The position numbers and the translations under genes were made by a program. Positions 12,330-25,013 of a DNA stretch of 64,000 bases are shown piece by piece. The DNA lies in assembly GCA_009192285.1 (NCBI GenBank), contig WBVU01000012.1:1949726-2013725 (forward strand), given 5' to 3'. How positions within the stretch are numbered: the stretch's first letter is position 1; each line of letters opens with the position of its first letter. Below the pieces are notes generated by a model, which had not been told where the DNA came from, did not search any database, and was given only the letters and a program-made list of their open reading frames with translations. This DNA comes from Morchella semilibera (lineage: Eukaryota; Ascomycota; Pezizomycetes; Pezizales; Morchellaceae).

Positions 12330-12659
12330 AGGGTGTCGGAAAGTGATGCACATTTGATACATACCACATGCGATTATTTCCAGGTTAATATGAGCATTGA
12401 GATACATTTGTGACCAGGAACTAAAGAAACGAGGCTGTTACCAATTCTTTTCTGTGACCTTTACCACTCGTTTTTACTACCTTGAAGTGACTTCTTGCCT
12501 ATAAAGCAAACATTTAGTATCCAGACATCTCTAGATACATTCCAGGTAATAATAGAGGGAATATATACCCGAAGCTCCACCTAGAAAGTATTTTCAGTTG
12601 GTGTATTTGGGTGTATTTAGGCGTTGTTAAGTCAAATGTGCATCACTTTCCGGCACCCT
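12330..12659. mobile_element. MITE-like element with 28-bp inverted ends
   Basis: The left end AGGGTGTCGGAAAGTGATGC continues to ACATTTGA. The right end carries its complement (TCAAATGTGCATCACTTTCC then GGCACCCT) with a single mismatch. The right-hand terminus reads CAGGGTGCCGG when turned round, a form common in Tc1/mariner-like elements. The 275-bp interior has no coding frame. Confidence 0.6.
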
Positions 12660-12673
12660 GGGTACATGTAATT

Positions 12674-12724
12674 AAGTCCTGAGAAATCTTGGCAGCAACT
12701 GCCTCACAAAGGTTCTCAGGACTT
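12674..12724. repeat. Small hairpin
   Basis: AAGTCCTGAGAA at 12674-12685 is the exact complement of TTCTCAGGACTT at 12713-12724, giving a 12-bp stem with a 27-nt loop. No gene is adjacent; the function is unknown. Confidence 0.4.
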
Positions 12725-13309
12725 GATGGATCGCTAGTGAATATTGATAGAGAGGGATTGTGTATCATTGGTTACAGGTTTATTGGTCTCTAGATATGAA
12801 CTTACTTCCGTCCAGTTGGGCTTCTTTTGAAACTACGTATACTGTTACCTTGAGCCTATAGCTGTGGGGTGGCTGTTCCGGTAATAGAATTTATAATACA
12901 TGTACGTACTCGCAAAGGCCTGGTTTTTCCTTTCTTTCGGCGGTGATGTATTGAAGTAGTGATAGATGTAAAACAACATATGAATATCTTGGTTTAAACA
13001 TTGACCTCTTCCGTCCTGTCAAAGTCATAAAAATCTAGAGGTTAAAATAAATCAATCTTAATACCCTGGATTTTTAAACTTCCATTTCGTTGGAGCTCTT
13101 ACAGCCTCCGGTGGTTGGGGAAAAAAGGAGAAATATCCATCACCAGGGTTCGTAGAGGCATTGATAGGTCAAACGGACTTAAGCCCGGCTGGCCTGGACG
13201 GTTATATGAATGGAGAATCTCGGTAGGAACTCGGGCTCAGGTACCTGGAGTTGACGGGATTTGATATCAAAATCTTGCTGATTCAGTAATTCAATGTTTG
13301 CATCCCTGT

Positions 13310-13625
13310 TAGTGATGGGCACGAGACGAGACGGGTAGGACTTGGGGAAATCACCTCTTGTCTTCCATTATTTGGGTTAAGCTTTGGAATCCGGGACAAT
13401 GGTCTAGTTTCATCAGAGTCTCGAGAGTTTTGGTCATGTGGCCTAGTTTCTGGGGAACCTATATAATCATGATAGTCAATGCGGGTTGGGGGTTGGGGAA
13501 ATAAGTTGGAAACGTGGCTGGGGAGCAAATTTAGGTGCCCATAAACAGACCTAGTATTGTCTTGTCTTGCCCTGTCAACCCTCAGGTCTCGTCTTGTCTT
13601 TCTGAAAGTCTCGTGCCCATCACCA
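13310..13625. mobile_element. Non-autonomous hAT element, copy 1
   Basis: The termini TAGTGATGGGCACGAGAC and GTCTCGTGCCCATCACCA are inverted repeats that fit the hAT consensus (YAGNGNTGGGC). The flanking octamers ATCCCTGT (13302-13309) and ATTTCTGT (13626-13633) match at 6 of 8 positions, as expected for an old 8-bp target duplication. The inside is rich in GTCTC/GAGAC words and has no transposase frame. It shares internal sequence with the copy at 14.6 kb. Confidence 0.75.
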
Positions 13626-14557
13626 ATTTCTGTGCGATCGGCGGTACACGCGAGTGATGATTTGTGGTTAGCCCTCTCCGGACACGAGAGTGGAGATGGC
13701 TTGTAGTGGATCGCATAGTCGTGCTTGCGAGTGTTAGTGTCTTTACTCGATCGAGTCGGCCGGCCTTTGTCCTTGTTGCTACTACACTAGTGCTATCGTA
13801 TGCGTACATGTTGTAACTGAGATGCAAGGAGTGCGAGTGGCCACGGAGCGAATCGGGTTATATAATTATAAGACCGGTGCCGTATCAGAGCAAATGACCC
13901 GTAATGTAACAGTTGATTATGGAGCAGGGAAAGTTGTGTGGCCAACGTGTAAGAGGAATATTATATAGTGCATAGTGAGTTAATAAGTTACGGGACTGGC
14001 CAAATCCCTGGAACGGCCGGGGGATGATTTCAGTGCTGTAGGCTGACTTAGATTTATCGACTTTGATTGCTATTAACTGAACGTTAATCTTCCTTTCCAG
14101 CTGGGTAAGAAGGGTGCTCTACATCTAAAGAGATATCTCAACGAGCAGAAAGACCGGGGAATCTATCATGAATTACGCGTTAGCTCGGTTGATTTCCCCC
14201 CTATGTACAAAAATAGAGCCCTCTTATAGTGCCAAATAGGTTGTAAAAAAAGAAGCCGAGAGATGGGGTCGTGGGTGCATAGGGGGGCAAGTGACTTTTG
14301 TGATGGGCCCTATAGCCAGGTCTAGAGTACAATCAGTACATGTACTAATCCTAATCCTAAACCTGTACTAACTATCACTATAGTTCCTACCAAATCAGCC
14401 CAGACGCGACAAAAGTCACTGTTAATTGTGAATCTGTACTAGCTAAGAATTTCGTATCTGCTGCTCAAACGTTTTCAACGTAGCGTAGCTAGTAAGTGTG
14501 TACGAATATCTTTTAGAGTTTATCTATACAATATAGTTTATCTTCTGATGGCCTTAC

Positions 14558-14920
14558 TAGTGATGGGCACGAGACAAGTTGTCTCGAGACTTTCAGAAAG
14601 ACAAGACGAGACCTGAGGGTTGGCAAGACAAGACCAGACAAGACTAGGTCTGAGGGTCTCGAGACTTGTCTCAAGACTTGTCTCAAGACTTTTTGGACAC
14701 CTAAATATGCTCCCCAGCCACTTCTTGGACACCTGAACACACTCCCCAGCCACGGTTCCAACTTCTCCCCAACGATTATATAGGTTCTCTAGAAACTAGG
14801 TCACATGAATAAAGGTCTCGGGACTTTGACGAGACTAGACCATTGTCCCAAGATTTCGAAGGCTCAAACGAGACTTCCCCAAGTCTCGTCTCGTCTCGTC
14901 TCGTGCCGTGCTCATCACTA
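14558..14920. mobile_element. Non-autonomous hAT element, copy 2
   Basis: The element begins TAGTGATGGGCACGAGAC and ends GTGCTCATCACTA, and it is bracketed by a perfect 8-bp target duplication, GGCCTTAC at 14550-14557 and 14921-14928. The interior carries many tandem and inverted GTCTC/GAGAC words and short blocks shared with copy 1, for example GACTTTCAGAAAGACAAGAC and the reverse. No transposase is encoded, so movement would need one elsewhere. Confidence 0.8.
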
Positions 14921-15291
14921 GGCCTTACTAGCTTAATATTCTTCTACCTTCCATATAAGGTGTGTAGATATGTATTTCACCTCCTCCATATCCCTTCATT
15001 CCTTCTGACAACCTGGTGTTCCCGTTCATGTGGCTATAATGTAGCACATAGTCAAAGGTAGTCTGAGCTTTACTCGCTTCACCAATATATATATATATAT
15101 ATAAGTCTACCTGGACATTAGCGATATCAATAACGTGGCTACTACCTATGCCGTTTATGGAAACTCTCTTAACAGTTATTTGTATTTACTTTTATCTCCC
15201 CTATACCTAGGGTCACTGCCGCACCGGCCATCTGTATAATAGAATCAGTTGCTCTCAGGTCCGATATATATGGCGCCATTCCTTCTCAGAT

Positions 15292-15735
15292 CGAGCTTTC
15301 CCACCATATACAGCTCTACCACCACAATAAATGCATCAATTGATGCATTTACTAACATAAGAAGGATCTGTGAATGCATCGAAGGATGCATTAAATGCAA
15401 CGAAGGATATTAATGCATTACAGCAACGAATTTAATTACTGACGACACCAACAAATTTACTGATACTTTAGCTGTAAATAGTCAATAGCAGCCCTGAAAT
15501 CATATCAATTTATAGCATGGCATTATAGATTAGCTTTTGAGTAATCTAGTATAGTGGTTGAGGTTCAATTCTCTAACAGTTTTCTTTTTTTTCAGGAAAT
15601 TTTCCATGTCCTGATTAGACTGATGCATTAGCTGGGGTTTTGATGCGTTTTCGATGCATTATGAAATTTTACATTTTAGATGCATATGCATATATGCTGA
15701 TTCGTTACGTGGGGTGGTAGAGCAGCGAAAGCTCG
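15292..15735. mobile_element. Non-autonomous element rich in TGCAT motifs
   Basis: The outer ends CGAGCTTTC and GAAAGCTCG, and just inside them GCTCTACCACC and GGTGGTAGAGC, are inverted repeats. The interior repeats GATGCAT/ATGCATC words and an AACGAAGGAT block. A tRNA-like B-box motif (GAGGTTCAATTCTC) lies near 15562. No coding frame. Confidence 0.5.
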
Positions 15736-18700
15736 CTATAGGGGTGCTGCCTATAGGGGTAGTCTCTTTATTAGTGTGCTACCTTTCGGCCCCGTTTTTT
15801 TCTGGTGGGTAGAAAGGTAAGAATACCCGTAGACGGCCTATATATAATATTTTGCTGAGTACCTTTGTATAAAATATAGGGTTAGGGTATTTTGAAGGGG
15901 TTTTCAGCAAATTTCTGTAGTTTTTATCACTCCGTAGCTTGGTATATATGGCTCATTCCTAGCATCAACCATCATACCCTACTATTATTGTGACTTACTA
16001 GCAGCTTGCAGTTCACTTTGGACGAGCCTAATATTCCCCCTATTTAGTCACACTGATGTACTGATAAATAACAAGCTCCCATAAGGGACAGGTTTTCGGC
16101 CCGAGCGTACCCTTATAAAAGGCCTTCGCTGTATACGGTAGGTGAATGCTCATCTCTAGCATATCCAAATATTTTGAGCTGATCATAGTATATATATAGG
16201 TTCGGCCGGCTGTCTTTATAAGCCTAGAAAAATGAATTCTCTGATGTTGAGCCGGTAGTTAAATTAATGTCTGGATAGGACTAAAATCTCTTTGACTTGC
16301 TGGCTTTGGCTACCCATGCCCCCGATTTGATATTGGTGAAGAAAAACTCACGTTCCTTTCGGGGGGCTTTAATTGGTGCCATAAATCCCATTGCTGCCAG
16401 GAGCTACCCCTAACCCTGATCAATTAAGTACCAAGCACACTACATACCCAGAAATTAAAGTAATGTTGTCACTATTTGGGGGGGGGGGGTGGTAAAGACG
16501 AGCTGTTAGATATAATGAGAAGAGCGGGTCTTCCCTCTTCTTACCATCAACTGTAGGGGATAATCTGCATTTCATCTTATTGCAGTACCTATATATGGGC
16601 ACGTAGGGGATGTTTGTGGGCTCTCTCCCCTGAGATTGTCCTTTTAATTGACCCGCGAGCACATTGTGTAAGAAAAGGTCGCTAACTCTGCATTATCTCT
16701 GTGGCTTTGGCTGACACTGCAGGCTGACACTGCATAAGTTTGATCACTTTTGAAGAATCAGAGTACCAGCCTAAGTCGCGGCGTTGGCTGCATAGTAATT
16801 GCGCCGGTTATCTATCATCCACCGTCAGCCTAAACGACAATACCGCACCCTGCCCCCTCTACCCCACTCACATTGGACTTGAAAACAATATCAAATTCGT
16901 GGCCACCTTTGCAACTGGCGCCTCATTAGGTCCTGGGAATGAAAACATAGATACTTAATCTTCCCAGGTGGGTTATGTATGAGATGTAGAGCGGAGTTAC
17001 TATAGTGGATACATTATATGGCTAAGCTTTGGAAAGAGATGTGTGCTGACAGGAGGATTGGGGATTAAAGAATTTATACATCAATGTAAACTTGAGAATA
17101 AAAGCGGCAAACTGTTCCCGCATTGCGCCAAACTCTCTGATTATGAGATGAGCAGATGATGGCAGCTGGATGCATTATAGCTGGTTGTATGGGACCCGGC
17201 CGGGCGGTGACTGACATCGCCCTGATTTGAGCAGAGGATCTGGAAGAGAATGGTGTGGTGGTGGTAGGGAGCTCAGCTCACCATACGTGGGGATTATTCT
17301 TTTCCTGCTGTTTCAGGCGAATTCACCGTCAAACCTTGATGCAGGGATCAAGTAGGAGTTGCGAATGGGGGGCCAAGACTTACTCACGGAACGGTGTCGC
17401 GACTTTGGGACTAGTTCCGGTGAACGTGAGAGGACAGTGCTTAACGGCTTTATACCCGAGGGGGCACAAATTCTCCTGCTTTGGGATTATCGGAGGCTAA
17501 GAGGTCTAATATAGGCTATTATATCCTGAAATATAACATATTTACACTTGAACCTATTTGAATTTTAGAATCCCACAAGTTCCTGCCTACGGGCGTTGGT
17601 GCAGGGTAGCAAAAAGAGCAGAGTTTAGTAGTATATAATCGCCTTCTCCATGGTCCAGGGCCCTTTCCGGATATGGTAAGCACTGGCCTGGCTCGGTCAC
17701 TAGTAGCGCATGCAGGTGTTAGTTGGGGTGGGAAGTATGGGGTATCTCTAGCTTTTTCGCGGCCCTTTAATACCTCGACATGGAGATTATGAGACGAGGT
17801 AGCATATGTAATATTATATTCAACTAAAGATATGTATATGATTATTTTATGGTAGATAGGATTTTCTAGAAAGGAGAGTCCTTTTAGCCCCTCTTTGGCC
17901 CCGCACCCTCTGGAAGCGTCACTCATAGTTATTATAAAGGCGATAGAGTAGGGTTATATTTGCGGAAGAGACTTTGAATAGGGGTTTTTCCTTTCCTTTT
18001 TTCAAACTCACAGGCGTGAGGTGAGCTTTTGCCATAGCCTCCGGGTTGCACGCATGTATGAAGTATAAGTAATATAAATAATAGATAAATAGGTTCTCAG
18101 GCGTGATCCTGTTGAGATATTGACGACCAGGCCGGGCACCCAAGGGGCAATAATTATATCAGTTCATTGGAATTCCCCCATGAACATACCCCTTGACTTT
18201 CTGATAGGCCGCGATAATGCCTCTGCCGAAAGTCTCTGCAATATTACATCGGTTCTCCCATCTCAGGATCAGGGCAGGAATACTCACAACTAATCACTCG
18301 ATCATCAAATCTCACTCGATCCACTGCCACAGAATTAACCTTTTTGGTTTCATTCACTAATCCACGGGAGCTATTTAGCTATAATGTACATAAAGGCGGC
18401 ATATCTCCCGGGCAAAAAGTACCGCCTAGTTAAGCATACCATGGCTACATTTGATTGATTAATTGATACATGTATGCAGCCCGTAGGCTATGACAAACCC
18501 TTTCCTCTACCGGAGGCAGGGTAAATCTTCCTCGTCAAAACGCGGGGGGGGGGGGGGGATTAAAGAAACGCAAACAAAAAACACAGAAACTTAACAAATT
18601 TCATTCCTTATCACTTTCTCTCCTATTCTTGCTTCTACTCTTCCTCTCTCTCCAGCTCCCCCCACCCATATTACATCTCCCGCTCCTCTTCTCTCCTTTC

Positions 18701-19901
18701 TCCTTGCTTCTCTCCCTATTCGTGTCGGTGTTTTATCCACTCGCTCCATATCTTTATGCTGGTTTCTATGCCTGTGATTACATTTGAACATATACGTGTA
18801 AAAGTTAAAAAACATATGTGCGTGTTGATAGTAATTAGTTAAAACCCTTCTATAACTCTGAGGGCTACTGGCTATTAGCGTATAGATGGATCTGTATACG
18901 TATGGGTGATAATGAGGGTGCTGTATTCTTGCAATGTGTAAGACTGAAACCAGTGGATATGGTATACCTATGCATTTGTATTAGCGGGCCATTTTCACGT
19001 CGTTGTAAGTTTTGAGAGTGCGATGTGTTCGGCTGCTAACGCTAGGACAACTATATCCTTGACAGCATCAATATTCCCTTGCAGCTGGTGATAACCAGCA
19101 CCTGAATTCGAAACCACCTCTGAGAAAATGTCGCTTTGGCGCACCGCAGAGGCAATGGAGTACGTCTGAATTTTAAGAGGCTGGTCCGGAAAAGTGCTTG
19201 CCAGTAGCTACTTCAAATTAGGTCATACGAGTATCTAAGGAGCAATTTGGTGATTCGTGAAAAGATTGCAGAAGGCCACTCCCTGCCTCACACCTAGAAC
19301 AGTAGTCGATTCTAGAACTTGACACCTGTCACCCCCAAACACACGGAAATAGGTTTATCGATACTATTGGGTTAAAGAAAACTAAGAATCTCTAAAGCAG
19401 TTCTTAGACTTTAACACTCAGGAAAATGGGTGGGGCTACCGAGAAGGGTTGCTAGTTTCTAAACCGGCGGCGATGTCACCCTTTGATCAATTGAAGCAGA
19501 GCGTTATAGGGTGCAGTGGGGAAAGTTATGCCAGAATAAACCAAGTTAATGCTACTCCATCTTTGTCTTTGGCACTACCGGGACAAACCTGTGGTCGTCG
19601 CCTCTGTGGGCAAGCAGAAACGTATGTTGACGCACAAGGGCTTTTCTAATTAGGAAGAGCGTATAGGGAGCGTAGTAGAGAAGCTGTCAGGGGATATATA
19701 GAAGTGAAAGGTGCCCATCTCCACCTCCCTACTTCTACATTGCCCGCTCTTCCTCACCCACCCTCGTCTTTCTTTATCATTCTCTTCGTCTCTGATTTCT
19801 TCTATTGGCGCGCGCCTAAACCACGCCCAAACGACATCAGCAGGTAGGGGGGTGGACGCGTGGGCTGGCGTGCGGGCAGATATATGCATATATGTACATG
19901 C
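15736..19901. other. Intergenic region, no gene seen
   Basis: I found no supported gene. A 15-base G run sits at 18544-18558. Frames up to 135 codons (minus strand near 17519-17926) show no motif or exon structure. Confidence 0.5.
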
Positions 19902-19971
19902 GGTGAAATTAAGTATTGTCTTTCGAGATAACATGGTTGCCAGCGCGGTTGGGACAATACTTAATTTCACC
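19902..19971. repeat. Perfect 19-bp inverted repeat (hairpin)
   Basis: GGTGAAATTAAGTATTGTC at 19902-19920 is the exact complement of 19953-19971, with a 32-nt loop. It could be a miniature transposon or a hairpin RNA locus; no promoter is evident. Confidence 0.55.
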
Positions 19972-21433
19972 CCAAGTACATAGATTTATATAACATTTTA
20001 TAGAAATGAAAAGTGACGGTCTCGTCTCCTAGCGTGAAGTATTATTTGTCACCTAAACTATGCTGGTTGGACGTATGGGGCTGTGTGGTTTTTAAATGAT
20101 TGATTTTTTTCTTTGGCAAGATCAATAATCGACCAGCATAAGCTCCGCGCGAGGCAGCATGCAATAACGCATATATATAACTATATCGGGGATAGGTGAC
20201 GAAAGATTCTCATATAAAAATCCAAGGAAGGTGATCTAGTCTCGTTCCCAGACCCAATCGGTATTTCTTTAAGTGGTGTGCTCTGTGGACTAATACATAA
20301 AATACTACATAACTAACCATACCAAAATAAGGGATGGGCACGAGACTAAACGTGATCTATTTAATTATGGACTCTTGTGCAATTCATTCATTTAGTTATG
20401 GACTAGTAGAGGCGCAGTGAATTAAAGATAACGTATGCTACTATACCTACCCTTGAACGGTCACCGTTGTGTGGTGCCCCCTGATCTACCTTTTCATACC
20501 GCGCGCCCGCAAGCTTAATTATATTAGTCGCTATCAGCCAACCATCCCAGCTAGTCCGCCGAGATGTTATAACCCGCACTATCATCAACATCAGTTTCAA
20601 CCCACAAGTCCCATTACCGTCTCTTCCTAACCCACCATGCGACACAAAACTAAAACCGAGACCAACGTATGGGATCTCGAAACCTCATTTTTTAGCCTGA
20701 CACCGGGCACCAGCATCACTGCTGCAAAATTAGAAAGTCTCGCTTTGGCTCACGCCCAAAGCTGCACAATATAAACAGGGCCGGCTTATAAAGCCCCAGG
20801 AAGTGTGAAGTCTCCCAGCGTCGCCAGAAGCTATCTCAGACCTCAAAAAGTCAAAACATATGTATCTCCAGTATTTAGGAATTACAATATGCTCAGGGCT
20901 ACAATTAATGAATTAAACAAAAAAAAACAATATTTTCATGGTTAGGGTTAAGTATTTCTACATGCTCGATGTACCAATATTATAGCGTCTAGATCAACGT
21001 CGTTCTAGGAGTTAGGGGAGAAAAAGGTGCTTTAAAAGCGACGGGGGCCGAGTTTTGCGAGCAGTGTTGAGTACTTGAGATATTTAACCCCACTCGTGGG
21101 GGTGGCGGTTTGTAGTTCTTTTTTCAAGCGGGCCACATCTCGCGACGGAGAAGGTGTTTTTGGTGATGGCCTTATGATGGGAATCTGCACACCGTGGGGA
21201 TGCTGGGTTAATGGATGAAGCTGTAGGTGCGGGCGAATGTTGGGACTCTGTAAGGGCGGGTCGAACAGGCGGCGGTAGGGCAGGGGGGGGGGAGCGGGAC
21301 AGTGGGTAGTGGGGAGGGAGCTGGAGTTATCAAAGCGAGGAGTGGTATTATGGGGTGGGGGGGTGATAATCGACAATCACCTTCGGGGGCGTAGAATATA
21401 TATAACAAGCCTTAGTTGACGAAAATGAAACAA

Positions 21434-21548
21434 TGGGGACTTTGCGCAAATGGAGCCAGCTCCATTTCCCGGTAACTTGGTGCCGATCCCAAAGCCACCA
21501 ATCAGAGAATCCAAATATAGAGCTGGCTCCATCTGCGCAAAGTCTCTA
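21434..21548. mobile_element. MITE of the TTTGCGCAAA family, copy 2
   Basis: The left end GGACTTTGCGCAAATGGAGC and the right end, whose complement reads TAGAGACTTTGCGCAGATGG, are inverted repeats extending through GAGCCAGCTC. The centre has CCGGTAACTTGG and CCAATCAGA, shared with copies 1, 3 and 4. Confidence 0.65.
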
Positions 21549-22540
21549 ATGTCAGCATACACTAAAGACTTAATTACAAACACGGAAAACTGCTTACCCA
21601 TATAGGTTTTGAGATCACATGATATTTACGCGTGATTGGTGGGCATAGAAAAAAAACAAGGCCTCAACAATGCCCCACTACAAGTAATAAGAATCAAGGC
21701 CCTTGAATCGCCTCGCGCTGTTTTCGTATATGCGGGAGCAGGTGTACGTGTTCTTAAATTATACTTCACCGGCGGAGGCTACAAGGTCGTTATAGCATCT
21801 CGACCATAGTACAATCTATGTTCCTAGCAGCTATATGCAAGGGTTATGGCGCTATCCGATCTCTCGCTAAAAAATGACTATCTAGTTTGGCGCAGAGAGG
21901 TGCGTAATGAGGAGACTGAAGTATTGAAGGCACTGTAATTTCTATAAGGCCTGCCCACCGACAATACACCCTGAAATCCTCTCCCACCTGTCCGGATGCT
22001 TTGAATGGAGCGGTTATCATCTGACATGGTTTCTTGTCTCTCTATACTCGAGACTATGGCAATGGGGTTCCATCAAGTAGCGACGTACCTAGGATCTTCC
22101 TTTCAGAATAGTATGGGGCTAGGTGCCAGTGGGTTGAAAAGTAGAGATAATGATTCTCCCCCTCCACAGTTCAGGGTTTCCAACGGTTCGACAGTTGTAC
22201 CACGAAACCCAGTTTGAGGAAATCGGTTTAAGAGATAGTTTGGGTCAGTAATTGAGTGTGGCCTGCATTGGTCCCAACGGTTCCTACATTTGCTAGCTCG
22301 ATTTGAACTGGTTCCTGTAGCAGTTCTAATATATGAGAGAATAGTAACATGATAGTGAATATCTCGTTGGATACAGGCGCTAAGTTTGGTCTACAGAAGA
22401 TATATGAGAAGGAGTTCCTGCCTCGAGCTTTGTGTACAATGCAGCAAAGAATCATATCAGAAGGGAAGGGGCTTCTTATTGTATCAAATAACTTTAGACC
22501 AGTCATCAGATCATGGCTCACTGGCACCTAGCACTATATA
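21549..22540. other. Intergenic region, no gene seen
   Basis: Nothing coding is supported. The segment near 22170-22200 (GGTTTCCAACGGTTCG) resembles the ends of the hAT-type element family found at 51.8 kb but has no partner end that I could find. Confidence 0.4.
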
Positions 22541-24574
22541 CAGTATTATTTATTTACCTTCTACTGTGCACAATCCATTAAGAGCACATACAATGTTAAT
22601 TCAATCATCCATATTGGCCCTTACCTTCCTAGTGCCCTCATACAGTGATTACCATTTGCTATATGAATCATTACGTGCAGCACCTATAGATACTTGATTC
22701 GATATGTTTCAGTACCCTGAAACATTAATACCAAATTTCACAATACCAATGATTGATTCAGCTATACCACCTGTCTTGCTATCCGTTGTATTAATACTTG
22801 ATGCAAAAAGAAGGAACACTATAGTAACTAGATTCTGGAGATAGAATGAGGAGGATATAGTACATGATATGAAGATAGTGATGGATAGAGAGAGGTCTGT
22901 GGCCATAATCTATCACTAACATTAAAAGGCTTCAAAATTTGACATGGTTTGTATGTAGGAGTACTTCCATTGTAGTAATCGAACAAAGTTACAATAATAT
23001 TTGATATCAACCAGATCAATAGCTATATTATTATGATCCGCTTCCTGCACCTCGCCCTCCAACAAAGCGTCTTCAGAACAGGGTTGTTAGATAGTATCGG
23101 TCAATCTCGGAAGTAGGATGAGAGGTTGGGAAGGAGCTCAGGTCAGAGAATGTAAACGCTAGGAAGGATTAAGTAATAATGAGGTAGAAGTAAGAGTATT
23201 GGAAATAGTATAGGTGGTACAGGAGTGTAGGAGTTTCCATGGAGTTCTATGGTATGAATTATTGGTGTAAAGAAATAGTTGTATATATAGTGTGCGTTCT
23301 TTCCTATGTTTCTGCCTCTTCAAGCAACTTCTTCTTTCTGTTAGCAATCTATATCTTTGGCTTCGGCCCTTCTGTCCTTACTTCGTTTCTGAACCTGAAC
23401 TTGAACCAGCATCTGTTTCGTCTGCGGTGTATCCTGAGTCGACCCCGTACGTATTTTCGTTTCTTATCTCGGTGTCTTGGCATTAATCCTGGAGATTTGG
23501 TAGTCGAAGCGCTGATGTACTTAATGAGGAAGAGTTAAGTGAGGAGGAGAGGTGCTGAGAGGAGGGTGTCGTCATTAGGTTTTAGGAGGTTCGATAGCGT
23601 AATAGATTTGTAATAGGAATAACAGAAATAGTGGAGAAGAATACAAGGTGTAGTAACGATAGGTTTCTATGGGGTTCTATGGACGAAAGTGTGAGTCATA
23701 ACGGACTGGTGCGGGAGATGTGTTAAATAGCGGGGATACATGTTTTCCTTAGTTCTTTCTTTCTTTTCTCTCTATCTCGTCTTCCTATTATATCGGTATT
23801 TAGGAATCTACTCCTACTTCTAAACCATAGCTTCTCGTACCAAAAACCCTGTCCTCTAGAAAGAGGAAATCCATAGTATCTCTCATCGTTCTCGTTGAGG
23901 TCCATCTGGTCCTCAATCTTCCGGCCCTGCGCCCTTGTGCCTTTGCCTTTGCCTTTGCCTTTGCCGGTGCCTGTGCTTGTACCTGCCTGGTTTTGCCCTT
24001 GTCTTCGTCGGTCTCCTCATCGCTGAAGCTGTACTCCTCAGGTCCTTCTACGTCATCATTGTCATCTTCTTCTTTGTGTCAGCTTACTCCGTCACATTTC
24101 TGAACCTGTCTCCGCCTCGCTCCTGACCCCGACCCCGCCCTGTTAGATAAAGCCCAACATTTCGAAAAGGCCGACAACATTATTAAACCTATATTTTGCA
24201 AGCAATAGAGACTACAACAAAGTAACATATCTATCCCACATGTAACGAAGTATACAGATGAAGTAGGAGTGAGACAAAGACAATTACAACAACAAGCAAA
24301 TAATTTTACCCACACTTCATCAGGCATTCCATTAGACCTTATGGTCATTACTGATTTATTGGTTCAGATGATAGCAAAATGCAGTGTGACGGAGTAACCA
24401 GAATGCAAGGTGACAGACGACAATGGCAACGTAGAAGAATTCGAGGAGTACAGTTAGCTATCACGGCGTGCTACGGACTTCGCAGAGGAGGAGGATATTG
24501 GAGAATAGGTTTTCGGGTATAAGGTTTCTTTTGGGTTCTTGGAGTTTCTATGGGTTTCTGTTACACGATGTTAT
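22541..24574. mobile_element. Decayed retroelement sequence, including an LTR-like repeat
   Basis: The stretch 23567-24095 is repeated in inverted orientation at about 53590-54118. The outer part (23567-23880) also matches 31610-31885 inverted. The first part resembles an LTR (starts TGTCGTCATTAGG). The second part encodes, on the minus strand, a highly charged Asp/Glu/Lys/Ala-rich segment built on CTTTGC repeats, with many stops. Upstream frames are interrupted. It is probably a nest of old Gypsy-type relics into which, or beside which, the younger element at 24580 inserted. Confidence 0.45.
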
Positions 24575-24579
24575 GAGTC
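24575..24579 (+). repeat. Target site duplication, left copy
   Basis: GAGTC immediately precedes the 5' LTR and is repeated at 30429-30433 right after the 3' LTR. A 5-bp duplication is what Ty3/Gypsy integrases make. Confidence 0.7.
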
Positions 24580-24979
24580 TTTCATGGATATGTTAGGATT
24601 GGAAGACTGGAGCGATTGGCAGGGTTGGGATTATTGTAAGTTAGGAGGCGGGGTTGAGTCAGAGTAGGTTCTATGAGTTTCTGTTACGCGAGAATGTGAG
24701 TCATGGTTGGGGTTATGCGAAGATATGAGTCTGGCTTGGCTCTGGAATAACGGGTATATAAGGGAGGCAAGGGCGCCTACTCCTGTACTTTCTTTCTTTT
24801 CCTTTTCTCTTTACGCAACGTCTTCTGTATCTACAATATACTATAGTCTCTTTTCTCTACTAGTGACTATCGCTGATTTCCATACTTCTTCTTGATACTT
24901 TCCTCTCCTCTTGGGAAGTATCGCTGTCACTAGCCCGCACCCTGCGGAACGAAGCTACAACCCTAGCGCCCCCTTGAGA
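24580..24979 (+). repeat. 5' LTR of the chromovirus
   Basis: This 400-bp sequence is repeated at 30028-30428 with roughly a dozen differences, so the insertion is not brand new. It contains a TATA box (TATATAA, 24755-24761) followed about 55 bases on by a pyrimidine tract and ACGCAACGT (24813-24821), the likely transcript start. The termini are TTTCAT and TTGAGA rather than TG and CA. The boundaries were set by the flanking GAGTC duplication and the end of homology between the two LTRs. Confidence 0.8.
24755..24761 (+). promoter_or_regulatory. TATA box in the 5' LTR
   Basis: TATATAA lies in GGGTATATAAGGGAGGC and is conserved in the 3' LTR. It precedes the proposed transcript start at about 24813 by a distance normal for fungal promoters. 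Confidence 0.6.
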
Positions 24980-24981
24980 TT

Positions 24982-24990
24982 ACGTTGCGT
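24982..24990 (+). promoter_or_regulatory. Primer-binding site, probably self-priming
   Basis: ACGTTGCGT begins three bases after the 5' LTR. It is the exact complement of ACGCAACGT (24813-24821, repeated at 30261-30269), which lies where the mRNA should start. This layout is that of Tf1/sushi-type chromoviruses, which fold their own 5' end back as primer instead of using a tRNA. The match is 9 bases, so it is suggestive rather than proven. Confidence 0.55.
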
Positions 24991-25013
24991 CGTCATCCAC
25001 ACCGTGCACAACT

